DNA of 64,000 nucleotides from Dysidea avara. Its lineage: Eukaryota; Porifera; Demospongiae; Dictyoceratida; Dysideidae. A program made the position numbers and the translations under genes. Positions 54,042 through 64,000 of the stretch are shown piece after piece. The stretch is taken from assembly GCF_963678975.1 (NCBI RefSeq), contig NC_089280.1:18140780-18204779 (forward strand). Reading direction: 5' to 3'. Numbering within the stretch: position 1 is the stretch's first letter; every line of letters starts with the position of its first letter. The notes beneath the pieces were generated by a model. It was not told the DNA's origin. It did no database searches and saw only the letters and a program-made list of their open reading frames with translations.

Positions 54042-54440
54042 TTTTACTCTAATAGAGCAATCAACTATACTCTAATGAAAAAATCACTTGTTATAGATTA
54101 GTAACGTACTTTAGCTATTTAATGCAAGAGTAATCAGTGTAGATCTCACTGTTTTTTGGCAGATATCTTCATGTTTGGATGTGTGTTGCGCTTTTGGAAA
54201 AATAATGAATAATGAATAATAACCGTCCGCCCGCATCAAATTTTCAAAAATCTGAGCGAGAAACTGGTAATCAAGTTTCATTGGCCTAACTGTAGCAAAT
54301 TTGGTTCCAATCAGATAAGGAATCACAGAGCTACATAGGTGTGAAATTGCGTTTTCTTTCTTCCTGTTAATATACTCACGGTGTAGCACGCCGGCTTCTT
54401 GGGCCGCATGACACACTATCGTGTGTCTTGATTATAGTTT
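54042..54440 (-). repeat. Dispersed repeat with hairpin end, copy 2
   Basis: The minus-strand frame 54,111-54,416 (CHAAQEAGVLHREYI, IPYLIGTKFATVRPMKLDYQ) resembles the frame in the neighbouring element. The hairpin GACACAC-TATC-GTGTGTC lies at 54,410-54,427, followed by TTGATTATAG. At 54,024, 54,047 and 54,070 three CTCTAATAG-type motifs stand 23 bp apart. It is a repeat-derived frame rather than a host gene. Confidence 0.55.
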
Positions 54441-54681
54441 ATAATCACATTTTGTAGTTTCATGTGCAAGTTTTATTATTTTTATTCCGGCCCTAATGGC
54501 ACTCCCATCCTCCCCGATCTCTAGCTAGAAGTTAAACCTAATTTAATTTATAAAAGACAAAAAGCAGACAAAAGCAGCTAAACCTACAGAACCTACACAG
54601 ACCTACAAAAACACCGCACGGACCGCCAGCATACACACAGCAAACCCCCGGACAGGGGCCTTAAGAAGAAAGCCCTGCAGA

Positions 54682-55145
54682 CTACTGACTAAACTGCAGG
54701 GAATGGGAGCATGAAACAGAGTTCAACTCCCACAAAGGACTGCCAGGCAACAGGCTAAATATATGTAAAAATGTCCGGGCATTGTGGTGCCACAGACAAA
54801 CAGAGAGTTGCTCTAGCAGATGGCAGTGCGCTAGGCCACGAGAAATGCCACTTCTGGTGGTTGTCCTCAAAGCAATATCCTGCAAGACAGGACGACTAGC
54901 AGCAGACCACAAACCCAAGGACTCAACCACCAGGGGGACAAAGACACCTCCAGCAGCCTGTACAAGCTCATCATGGTGAGCATCCTTTTCTTCTTCTCCC
55001 TTAGCAGCAGCCACACCTGCTGAAACTGCAGACCGACCCAACAAAGATTCCTGTAATGGACAACGCACAGTAACATCGAAGTACGCAGGCTTCCCATGCA
55101 CAAATTAAACATCACCCGGGTGATCCAATCGGGAGCCAGCACACC
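54682..55145 (-). pseudogene. Retroelement C-terminal fragment (minus strand)
   Basis: Frame DHPGDV, a stop, then FVHGKPAYFDVTVRCPLQES, SAGVAAAKGEEEKDAHHDEL, FVPLVVESLGLWSA, RTTTRSGISRGLA and LEQLSVCLWHHNARTFLHIF. Recognised from memory as the C-terminal block of a non-LTR polyprotein family widespread in sponges and cnidarians, possibly nuclease-like around xPAYFDVTV. Higher GC (over 50%) than its surroundings marks it as a more recent arrival. Confidence 0.6.
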
Positions 55146-57700
55146 GTTGCTCTTTACGGCAACTAGTGTGTGTAGTCATGTCAAATAGCCGTGGTTTCCC
55201 CATGATTTATAAACGCAATGCCATTCATTGGGTGAAGTATTTTGGAATTTTTTGAGCGCTTCTTTCTCAATGAAGGAAGGTGCTAACGGCAAAAACCTTG
55301 ATAGCATTGTGATCCCCAAAGCAATAGGAGTTTGTAAGTCTTTGTTTCATGTCTGTACCCCCAAGGAGACAAAAATATGAGCATTAGTCTGCCTTGTGGT
55401 TGGACAAGCGGATCACTATATTGTAGGAAGGGTCTGGAAGACAAAACTTACCCAGCAATGTTCATGGAGAATTTGATGATGTAAGTTGCATCTTGGTAGA
55501 GGACTGCAACCGTAAGTTATGACCTTTTAATTAAGCACCTGTAGTTTATATTCTGATTGTCACTGCATGTACAAATTGATTTTAGTTTTGTTACTACCAC
55601 TTTGTAGCACTGTCACTTCAAAAGTGCTTGGCTTCTAGAGATGGAACTTCAGTTTACCATTCCTTGGCTATCTAAAGAAAATGGAAATTCAAAAAAATAC
55701 TAACATGTGGGGTTCTTGCAGATCCAGTCACAATTGTTAGCAGCTGCTGCTTGTTCTTTGCACATACTGATTGAAAACACCTGGAAATTTTAAAACAAAT
55801 TCCCAAAAGGGATTTTATGGGAATTTGGATATGTTGTTCTATGAGAAAAGAACTTTAAAATGATACCAAACTTTCTTTTATACCATTTTTTTCAGGGTTA
55901 CAAGTTTCATCTACCAGACTAAAAATACGTACATATGTGGCTATGACTGCTGTATTCAATCTCGGTACTCAGCTATGCAATAGATTAAGCTAGGGGACAT
56001 GGTACAAAACCTTGTTCTTTATGGAGCTAGATCGTTGAAAGGTGTGATCTCAGCACTGATTATTAGAGGTGTGGTGGTGTGCTCTGATCGTTTAAGGGGA
56101 CATGGCCTATTGCAATCTTTACAAGCCCAGCTTACCTGCTACCCGGAACGGATGCTACAGTCTGTTAAGCATGCACCTAAACAGTTTCACGGCATCCATT
56201 ACACTCCCAAAGTGTCGACACAGAAAATTAATGCATAAATGATATGGCATGAAGAAGAATGCTGTTTAGATAAAAAGAATGGTGTTTACCAGAACATATC
56301 CCACCCCATGAGTTTGTTGTTGTGGTGTAAAATGGTGGGTACATGCTGTTTTGTTTGGCCTCTAGCCTTGCGACTGCGATCAGGCAGGTAGTCAGTCAGG
56401 ATGGCAGTCTTGCACTTAACACTGTATTTGATGTTGAATGGAGTAAGACCATTCCATAAGGGTGATTTTCATCACATGTGATATTTCTAGATGTTTTTTT
56501 AGATGGAATTTTTAGTGGTGCCCATCACTTTAGGAGGAACCCTACTAAACAGTACTACCATACCGTATGATACATATGGCTTGTGCGGCTCTAACGACTG
56601 GGTTACTGGTGGTTTTCTGATCAAATTCGTGCTCACTTAGTGCTAAAATAGCTCACTGGTAGGCTTCCTAGATGAATACAACTAGACAGATGCTGACAGC
56701 TTTGTAGGAAAGCTTGAGGAACTGTTACAGTAGGGATAATCCATTGGTATGTGAATGGATTACAGTACCATGTGTAGTGTTACTTATTTCAGTGTTTTAT
56801 AGACATGAAATAATACTGAAATTGATAATGTTAATCAAGATTTCTATGTGCAGTGTTATATATTTCACCATTGTGTTTTTTCATGACATGAAAGAATTCT
56901 GAAATTGATAATGTTAATCAAGATCATCTAAGTGCACGCCTAACTTCAGTAAACATTTGCAGCACGCCTACTGTGACACTGTTGAAGACCAAGACTGAAG
57001 TGCTTTCTTCTGTGAGTACGCAAAACCTCTATTCTGATGTCTCTCTGTTTGCTGGTTTCCATGGCCAGTTGTTGCCTTCTACAGATATGCATAGTCCTTC
57101 CCTGCCACTGATCTATTCCTTGTTCAAACCGAAAATGAGCACACCTAGCTCTGTCTCTTTGTTTCCTCAACCTCTCTTCTCTTTGTTCAGGTGTTTCAGA
57201 CAGGTGATGAACTATTTCTCTCTATCGTCTTCTGTATAGCTGATGCTTTCGTTGACTTATTGTGTCTTCATCCATCTGTCATGCACTTGAAAAGCATGTC
57301 CATCATATTTGTTAACAGCCATGACACTGACAAATGCATACACACACAGTACTTATCATCTATGTGAGGCTTGCTCAGGCTCACCCTAGTTATCTTTATT
57401 TGTATACACTGATGACTGTTGTGACAAGAATCAGGCAGAGCACATGACACACAGGACAAAAAAAAATCATTATAGCTGTATTTAATGAATTTAGATACCC
57501 GGTATTTACTAGAATTTAAATACCTCATTAATGACTAAACTTCTATGTGTGGCATATATAGTTTAAGTACAGATTGCATAAGTATTATATACGTTAAACA
57601 ATAACTCTTCTACAGGCTCTGTGACAAAATCTCCATGAATGATTTACAATACCATCAAAATCTGTTACAAAAGTATTCCTGCATTCATGTATGTTGTCTA
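55146..57700. other. Region downstream of VWA5A-like exon 1, gene content uncertain
   Basis: Inside intron 1. Frames such as 55,999-56,238 (+, 79 codons, SLKGVISALIIRGVVVCSDR) and 56,973-57,239 (+) have no recognised motif and no codon-level support. A roughly 110-bp imperfect direct repeat lies at 56,762-56,935 (GAAATTGATAATGTTAATCA twice). Confidence 0.4.
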
Positions 57701-57856
57701 GTCATACTCTATAGAACTGGTTGCTGCATACATGTCACTAGAACCTTCCATAGTGCAAAGAGGCAGGTGGCACCATGCTCTCTAGCACATATTGATGCAT
57801 AGACATGCACACTACAGTATATGTAATTGTACTGTACATTCACATAACATACCCAC

Positions 57857-59091
57857 CTTGTACTGTGAGAATTCTTCCTCACTTCACTGATCACACTACC
57901 AGCATTACTAACAGAACCATCTGTCAAAATGAACACTTGTCGAGGAAGACCTGAAGACTGTGTGGGTTGTCTGAAGATGTACTGTAGTGGAGCAAGAAGC
58001 TCTGTACCACCAAAATCAGCTCTCATCGCCTCTGCAAACTCAGTGGCTTTCTCCATTGTCTCTTGATTGTAAGGCATACTGGATGGAAAGAAAGCTTCAT
58101 ATCTAGAACCAAAGCTGATGATGTTGAAGCAGCAGCCCTCTGGAATACTCTTCAGAAATAGCACAAGTGTTTCTGATGCACTCATAATGTAAGAGCCATC
58201 CATGCTACCACTACGATCAACTACAAAGATAAATTCACAAGCTGCTTCTACACTGGAAAACTTTGGAAAGAAATTGAGCATTACTGCATTGCTCTTCATC
58301 TCTCTCATCTTACTCCCCTCTATTGGTGCTTCTACAATGGCCATTGGCTTATGAGGATCTTTGTATCCAATTAATATTGTAACATCTCCTCTTATCGGAC
58401 CCTCCTCTGCTATACAAACATTCATACTGTCTGCAACTTGCGCTGTCCTTAGCTGATGACTTGGTGAAGACACTTCTGCAACTCTACTGGCTCCTTCTAT
58501 TGTCATCTTAAACTGGAACACTCCAGCAACAGATGCATGCTTTACACTTGGGTTTTGTGTAGCAGCTAGTGGATCTGTTGATCCTTGTGGAGTGTAACGT
58601 GGCTTTAACACTGATGGTAAAGTAAACCTCACACTACCATCTGCTTCAATTGGTAGTTCCCCAACCATTCTGATATTGATCTCTACTTTACTTCCTGATG
58701 GAAGATTACCAAGACTTAAGCTAAAAATATCTCCAGATTTCTCCTCCGCATATGCAGCAGACAGTCCACCGGTGATGGCATCATAGTACATGTCCCTGGC
58801 TTTTTCTTTCTCGTGTATCGTGGCCTTGATTTTTCTCCCATCAATGGTAGCTTCTAACCTGACCACTGCGAACGATTCCTCGAGGGGAAATCGGAACGTC
58901 ACTTCCAAAGGATTGCTAGTGTCATTCGAGTAGCTTAGAGTCGACGAGAGCCCGACCAGATAACCCTTCACGTTCACGTGTACCGAAACATCCTTGAGTG
59001 GTAGAGCTGTCTTGTCTGAAGAGACCAATCCCACAACTTCTGCCATTATCAATGCCGAGATTAATGCCGGATCAAGATGCAATGGCATCAT
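57857..59091 (-). CDS. VWA5A-like: VWA5A-like gene, exon 1 (VIT and vWA domains)
   Basis: Encodes residues 1-411 and two bases of codon 412. VIT domain about 17-150 (PLKDVSVHVNVKGYLVGLSS, PLEVTFRFPLEE, AGAIT-type YYDAITGGLSAAYAEE, LPSGSKVEINIRMVGELPIE). The vWA domain starts near 285 with MIDAS DRSGS (Asp292, Ser294, Ser296), Thr363 in FGGTELL and Asp391 in ILTDGS, all present, so metal binding should work. Joined to exons 2 and 3 it gives 814 residues, close to the family's roughly 790. Family members are intracellular, with no signal peptide here either; the exact role is unclear. Start: Met1 is used, but Met16 (MAEVVGLV) fits the family N-terminus better. Confidence 0.92.
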
Positions 59092-59300
59092 ATAGTGCTA
59101 GACCGGAAATCGTTAAACTCCTTAGAATGTCAAATACTTTGCCCCTTAATATAATAGAGCAGTCACTGCCTACATATAAATTAATGCTAAAGCATCCGGA
59201 CCAGAGATTCTATGCTCATGATTAATCCAACACATGCAAATGCATTTTTGCTGATCTTTGTGTTGTCTTGCGTCTTTGTTATAATGTAGCGCGGTAGCTG

Positions 59301-59625
59301 CAATGGCGGATCCAGGATGGGGCATTTGGGGCAAATGCTCCCCCCCCCCTCCCTTCAAGAAATTGCATACAAGATCGAGATACTCTAATAGAGCAGTCGA
59401 TTACTCTAATAGAGCATTCGATTACTCTAATAAAGCAGTCACAATGTTCACGAGGCAGTGTAGCTTACCTATGAAGCTATAAATAGGACATAACAGACGT
59501 GATATATTTGGTAAAGGATAACTAGCTATTATTGTTGTGACCTTTTTTTTTTTTTTTTTTTTTTTGGTCTTCAACTCTTTTTCAGCAAGGTGCCCCCCTC
59601 TTTCCAAACTCTGGATCCGCCCCTG
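59301..59625. mobile_element. MITE with CAGGGGCGGATCCAG ends upstream of VWA5A-like
   Basis: Left end CAATGGCGGATCCAGGATGG, right end (inverted) CAGGGGCGGATCCAGAGTTT, flanked by AGCTG (59,296-59,300 and 59,626-59,630). It contains CTCTAATAGAG-type motifs at 59,383, 59,404 and 59,425 (exactly 21 bp apart) and a T23 tract (59,543-59,565). It sits 210 bp upstream of the start codon, so it may affect the promoter. Confidence 0.85.
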
Positions 59626-59630
59626 AGCTG

Positions 59631-60185
59631 TGTATGCATTGTTTTTTTCCTGCAAACCTATATTCACCAGTTAGGTCCCCATGCCAGTTATTACAACTTG
59701 GTGCCCCTGAGTCTGGGCCCCCCTATCTTCTGTAATTCATACATATGTGTTGCATAAACCTTATGATGTTATCTTTTTTGTAGATAAATCTGAAGTGGTC
59801 ACCCCTTAAAAATAACTTTTGCTGCATTACATGTACCCCTAAACCCTTTGAAATATACTGCAGTATTTATGCTGTTGTTAGCTAGTAGGTATGTCATTTG
59901 TATTGTATATGTCATGCCATCTCATCCAATGATGTTTTACTTTGGTTTCTGTTTGTGATGTACAAAATAATGATTACCAATGAAATACACAATTTATTTA
60001 ATGTAGAAGGTGAATGGTTGGGAATAAATTTACGGTGCATTAGCCCTATAGCTAAGCATGGGCAATGATGAATTTATAGTGCTTATCCCAACTTAAATCT
60101 TCTGACAATAGAGTCCAAGATCTTTATGAGAATCTAGGTGAGGTATAGGCGTATCACACAGTGGTGTAGGTTGTGTTAAAGATAC
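59631..60185. other. Stretch without recognised features
   Basis: AT-rich, with no convincing frame. A partial MITE-like CCCCTGAGTCTGGGCCCCCC is at 59,703. Confidence 0.4.
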
Positions 60186-60189
60186 ACTT

Positions 60190-60690
60190 GAATGATAGAT
60201 GTACAAATTTCCTCAGATTGAAGTCCAAGTCTGAGTCCTTAGACCAAGTAAACAAACAGCGATTTCCTCCTGGAGAGAATTGTGGTCAGGGAAAGAAGCA
60301 ATATGAAGAAAGCATTTTGTGTCATCAGCAAATTTAAAAAGTTTACTTAGTGAATATATTACCATATCATTGACGTAAACCAGGAATAACAGAGGGCCAA
60401 GTGTGGTACTCCTGAAACAACAGGCAGCAAATCAGAGAGGCATGTGTTGACTGAAACACTTTGGTAGCGGTTCAACAAGTAGTTCTTAAACCAAGTCCAT
60501 AGTGCACCAGTTATGCCAATTAACCACAGCTTAGTCAACAAAATACTATGGGACACGGTATCAAAAGCTTTGCTGATGTCAAGGTAGATTACACCGGTTT
60601 GAAAAGGGATATTTATAATATGTTCAGTAAAAATTAACATTTGTTGTAATGCATGACAATTTTTGGTAAAGCCAAACTGAGATGACTAAT
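60190..60690 (-). pseudogene. LINE reverse transcriptase fragment
   Basis: SQFGFTKNCHALQQML (about 60,680), GVIYLDISKAFDTVSHSIL (motif A), WFKNYLLNRYQSVSVN and VSGVP; after a frameshift LGPLLFLVYVNDM and KFADDTKCF (about 60,320). It belongs to a different LINE lineage from the one at 33.6 kb. Both ends are truncated. Confidence 0.8.
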
Positions 60691-60894
60691 GGATTTGCTG
60701 ATATGAGTGACTACCCAAGTAAATATACTAGTGAACATTTAATCCCATTATACATTCTTGGTCTTAGGTATAGACTCAATTAGGGATTAAATGATTATTA
60801 ATGTAGTATATCTGCAGGTGTACACGTGTAGGCAACCTCCCTTGTTTCCCTACTTTTTTCTATGATCCCTAATCGAACTTAAAATTCATTACAC

Positions 60895-62075
60895 TTGTTT
60901 AACTATATAGCTTATAAGGAGCCAGAAAAAGTCAAGGACTCATATTGATTACTGTATCATTAAACTAGATGATACTAGGATAGATAGTCATGCTGAATCT
61001 GTTGAAGTGTTGGCTCAGTTTTATTTACAGTGTATACGCCAAGGAGTAATATGATGCCTGATTTTCCTTCAAGGTCTCAAAATGAGATAAACTCTCTTTC
61101 TGTTGCAGAAGAGGATCTTTTGCAAAATCTATCACAATAGTTAATGTTAGTAGTAAAGCTATGGGCCCTGACAAAATACATGTATGGAATTTATTGCTAT
61201 GGTTTGTAGCCATAAACTGATGCTGCATAACCTCTTATTACTAAAGTATGGTAAGCTCCTAAACAAGCACTTGTTACATTGATATTAATTAAGGAGGGGT
61301 CTCGGTATGATTCTAACAATTATCGTCCTGATAGTCTCACTTCACAAGAGTTATACCTGTAAGATTCTTGAATCATTTGTGTTATAGTTCCTTACACAAT
61401 ACAGATTAATTATTCAACAACAACATGGCTAAGATCATGTTTGACAAATTTGTTGACAGCCTTAAATGACTGGACCTCAGTGCTTGATAGTGGAAATTGG
61501 AACAGACAACATTTTTGTAGAAGGAACTTGACACTGTCCATGCCTCACTGTATATTAATAAAAGATTAGATGCATATTTTCTGATTAAAGGAGCTAGTGT
61601 TATTACAGATTAAAGCCTACCGCAGTGAATGTTCACAGCAAGTAGTTTTCAATGGTTTAGCTTCTCAAACCTTTACACTAATTCGGGGTTCCTCAGGGCT
61701 CAATTATGGGCCAGCCCTGTGTTGTATCTATATAATGACATACCTGAGCAGGTATATAGAACAAAACTTTAGCATAATACTATCTTTGCTGAATTTACAC
61801 TGCAGTTGAGCATTGCTGATTCTCAGCAGCTACAGCTGACTTGAATTCATTGGTAAAGTGGGCAAATGGCTGGTGTAAATGTTGTACCACAGTCAATCCC
61901 CACATCTTATGCCATCACAGATCCAGACAGTGTTAGCCACATGCAGTCTGTCCACTACAGACTGTAAGAAAGATCTTGGTGTCTGGATAACTTCCAAGTG
62001 TCCAATGCCATGAAGTCATATGCTAAAGCAATGCAAAGTCTTGCTACTGCTAAACAAACATTTAAGTATATTAAT
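60895..62075 (+). pseudogene. Decayed LINE, third copy
   Basis: Homologous to 16,420-18,170: YKEPEKVKDSY (about 60,918), AESVEVLAQF (about 60,990), SLTSQELYL.. (about 61,335), PQGSIMGQPCVVS-like (about 61,690) and a GVWITS remnant (about 61,980). It has no Harbinger MITE at the TTA site and therefore shows the pre-insertion sequence. Heavily broken. It is followed, as in the tandem units, by the FReD region. Confidence 0.7.
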
Positions 62076-62079
62076 GTAG

Positions 62080-62420
62080 TCCTTGAGAAAAGGTAAAATT
62101 TAGCTATCAACTTTGTGGCTCTCCTTTGAATATCTTTCACAGATATTTCTCATTTGACGAGGATTAGAAGCCTATTAGCCTATAGAATTGGTCTTACAAA
62201 TGTAGTATGAAGTGATCGTATTGCTGCTGGATCTATACCATCTTCAATATAATAAAATTATGAGGGATGTAGTATTGCAATGCACTGTCTAGAAACATAA
62301 TAAACTGTTATGAGGTGTTGTTGATATCCAATTGTTGACAGGACATAGAATAGTGTGGTTATCAATGTTACAGCTCGACACTCCAAACTTTGCAAGTAGC
62401 ACATTTTTCACTTGATTCAA
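62080..62420 (-). pseudogene. Minus-strand LINE-like remnant, second copy
   Basis: Counterpart of 23,240-23,600. The minus-strand frame reads MKDIQRRATKLIAKFYLF (about 62,090-62,140); KFGVSSCNIDNHTI lies at about 62,350-62,390. Broken by stops. Confidence 0.5.
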
Positions 62421-63500
62421 GAAAGCAATTGGAGTTGTCTACATAAATATAATTTGATAATCATGTATCCTCATCTGTAAGCACCTTCAAAAATACTGCA
62501 GCCATCTGTAGAAAGCATTAGTGCAAAACTTAACAAGTTATATTGTGTGGTGAAAAGTAATGATCATTATCATAGCTAGCTACATTGTTGAATGTACAAA
62601 ATGTTGTTGTCTGGTGTCCATAATCACTTGCATGCAAAGGTTTTGCACATAAAATGCTCATACAACATTACTTTGCTATTATACTGTCTTCTAAACCTTT
62701 TATTTATCTGCATTAATAATTATTCACAATGTTGCTTGAAGATATTAATTTACTGGGGTAAGCCCCACCATATGAGAATAGCTGTGATGGACTCAAATTT
62801 ATGTTGCTTGCTTGCATATATGAAGCAATTAAAATGTAGTCCAAACGATGCCACCATTACGTCACTTAAGTCCTGACCAAGCAATTCATTCACTATAGAG
62901 CATCACTATTCATTTCAAATACTCTGGTCCTGGTCTGTCAAATATTTATTTATATACGCTTAAGGATACAATCTATTTACAACCTATAATAGCTAACCAT
63001 GAAGTACTACATGTTTCACTACATATACACTTTGTTCTGGCCTGCCATTCATTATAGATAACTGGTATACGTGTAACATTTGTATGGCTGTATATGGAGT
63101 GATGGTGCTGATATATTATGTTCATGGTTAACTATGTTAGCTATTATATATAAATTATTAAATATGTTTTAATTGCCAGACTGTTTGATTACTTCAATAC
63201 CATTTAACACTCATTGCAACTGGTTAATTCATGACTAATTATCCATGCAATTGCAAGCAAGCACGAAATTTAAAACCAAGCTAAGGTTTGTCCATTACAA
63301 TGCCTTCACCTAATATATTTCCTTTTATTGACACCGGCACTGGTTGCTGTGTTGGGCTGCATGACACAGTATGTATACCGTGTTGCTTGATTACAGAGTT
63401 TCACTTGACATTATATATACTCCTTATACAAGACTTGACCTTCAATAGGTATTCACACATGATACATTGTTAACATAATTATAATGTGTTGGATGTATTT
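62421..63500. other. Upstream region of the third FReD copy
   Basis: From about 62,880 it matches 23,910-24,500 and 39,550-40,160, including the hairpin-family fragment near 63,355 (GGGCTGCATGACACA...GTGTTGCTTGATTACAG). No signal-peptide exon could be found. Confidence 0.5.
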
Positions 63501-63507
63501 CAATCAA

Positions 63508-64000
63508 TTTTGGTGGGAGTATAGGGGTTGCAGTACAAGGATACTGTGACACTCTAACTGATGATGGAGGATGGCTGGTCATTCAGAGGAGACAAGATGG
63601 ATCTGAAGATTTCAATCGATTTTGGTGGGAGTATGAGAGGGGATTTGGCAACTTGGCTGGTGAATTTTGGTATGGTTTGCATGCCATCCATTGTCTTACC
63701 AATCAAGGACAATGGGAGATACGTATTGACTACAAGTTTACTAAATGCATCAAATGGTTACCTATCATACAGTAACTTTAGAGTAGGACCTGTCGCTGAA
63801 CAGTATCCATTAACTATATCAGGATTTGAAGGATATACAGTTGATCCATTCTTTTTAAACACTTTCCATTTCCGTGATTCAATAAATGGAATGGCATTCA
63901 CAACCACCAGGGATAGGGACAATGATAAGTGGTTTACCAATTGTGCAGCTGATGGTTGGGAAGGTAAAGCTGGTGGATGGTGGTACAGACAATGCTCTAC
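63508..64000 (+). pseudogene. FReD gene, third copy (partial, runs off the window)
   Basis: The best-preserved fibrinogen domain here: AVQGYCDTLTDDGGWLVIQR, RQDGSEDFNRFWWEYERGFG, NLAGEFWYGLHAIHCL, NQGQWEIRIDYKFT, then after a 1-bp shift (extra A near 63,745) NGYLSYSNFRVGPVAEQYPL, HFRDSINGMAFTT, RDRDNDKWFTNCAADG and GGWWYRQCS. The DRDND calcium site is intact. The single shift is the only lesion seen; the 5' end is a rearranged join (a second CAATTTTGGTGGGAGTAT lies just upstream at 63,505). It could be a sequencing error in a live gene or an early pseudogene. Confidence 0.8.

Noticed and set aside
59422..59667. Lys-rich minus-strand frame
   Set aside because: The lysine run is only the T23 tract of a MITE read on the other strand.
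1..64000. CRISPR arrays, rRNA genes or bacterial-type operons
   Set aside because: The tandem repeats present have no unique spacers of constant length, no rRNA-like conserved blocks were seen and genes are spliced.

Overview
The window looks like AT-rich animal DNA, most likely from a sponge or another early-branching marine invertebrate. This is inferred from spliced genes with very small introns (45-62 bp between many immunoglobulin exons), a VIT-vWA gene of the VWA5A type, fibrinogen-domain genes and dense, varied transposon remains. There are no bacterial-style operons, no convincing tRNA or rRNA genes and no CRISPR. No search could be run, so taxon and family names rest on motifs read by eye.

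Layout. 1-1.14 kb: a diverged tandem duplication carrying exon-like 65-bp units. 3.8-11.1 kb, minus strand: a large secreted or cell-surface gene with an N-terminal signal-peptide exon followed by 15 single-exon Ig domains in the order A-A-B-C, A-B-C, A-B-C, A-A-B-C, D. Every boundary is phase 1. A decayed A-exon fragment lies behind the gene at 12.7 kb. 12.9-16.4 kb: intergenic, with a SINE-like element and small tandem repeats. 16,871-31,924 and 31,925-48,093: two head-to-tail copies of a 15-16 kb unit. Each holds a decayed LINE, a decayed multicopy gene of an uncharacterised metazoan family, a broken fibrinogen-related (FReD) gene on the plus strand, and the last two exons of a VWA5A-like gene on the minus strand. 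Copy 2 also carries a young 5'-truncated LINE, a palindromic element and a hAT-type MITE that copy 1 lacks. 48.1-57.8 kb: first intron of the VWA5A-like gene, filled with MITEs, a foldback element, a split minisatellite and retroelement fragments. 57,857-59,091: exon 1 of that gene (VIT and vWA domains). 59.3-64 kb: a MITE, LINE fragments and a third, less damaged FReD copy running off the window.

How the genes relate. Exon 1 at 59 kb joins in frame to exons 2 and 3 of copy 2 (814 codons, close to the usual VWA5A length) and equally well to the duplicated exons of copy 1 (812 codons). The tandem duplication has therefore supplied a second possible 3' end. Ig-array and fibrinogen-domain genes in one locus resemble the parts lists of invertebrate recognition loci, but no Ig-FReD fusion is seen and two of the three FReD copies are clearly pseudogenes. 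The duplication breakpoints can be read directly: 7-bp microhomology AAACCAG, one side touching the end of a Harbinger-type MITE and the other inside the loop of a long inverted repeat. A false tandem made by assembling two haplotypes remains an alternative.
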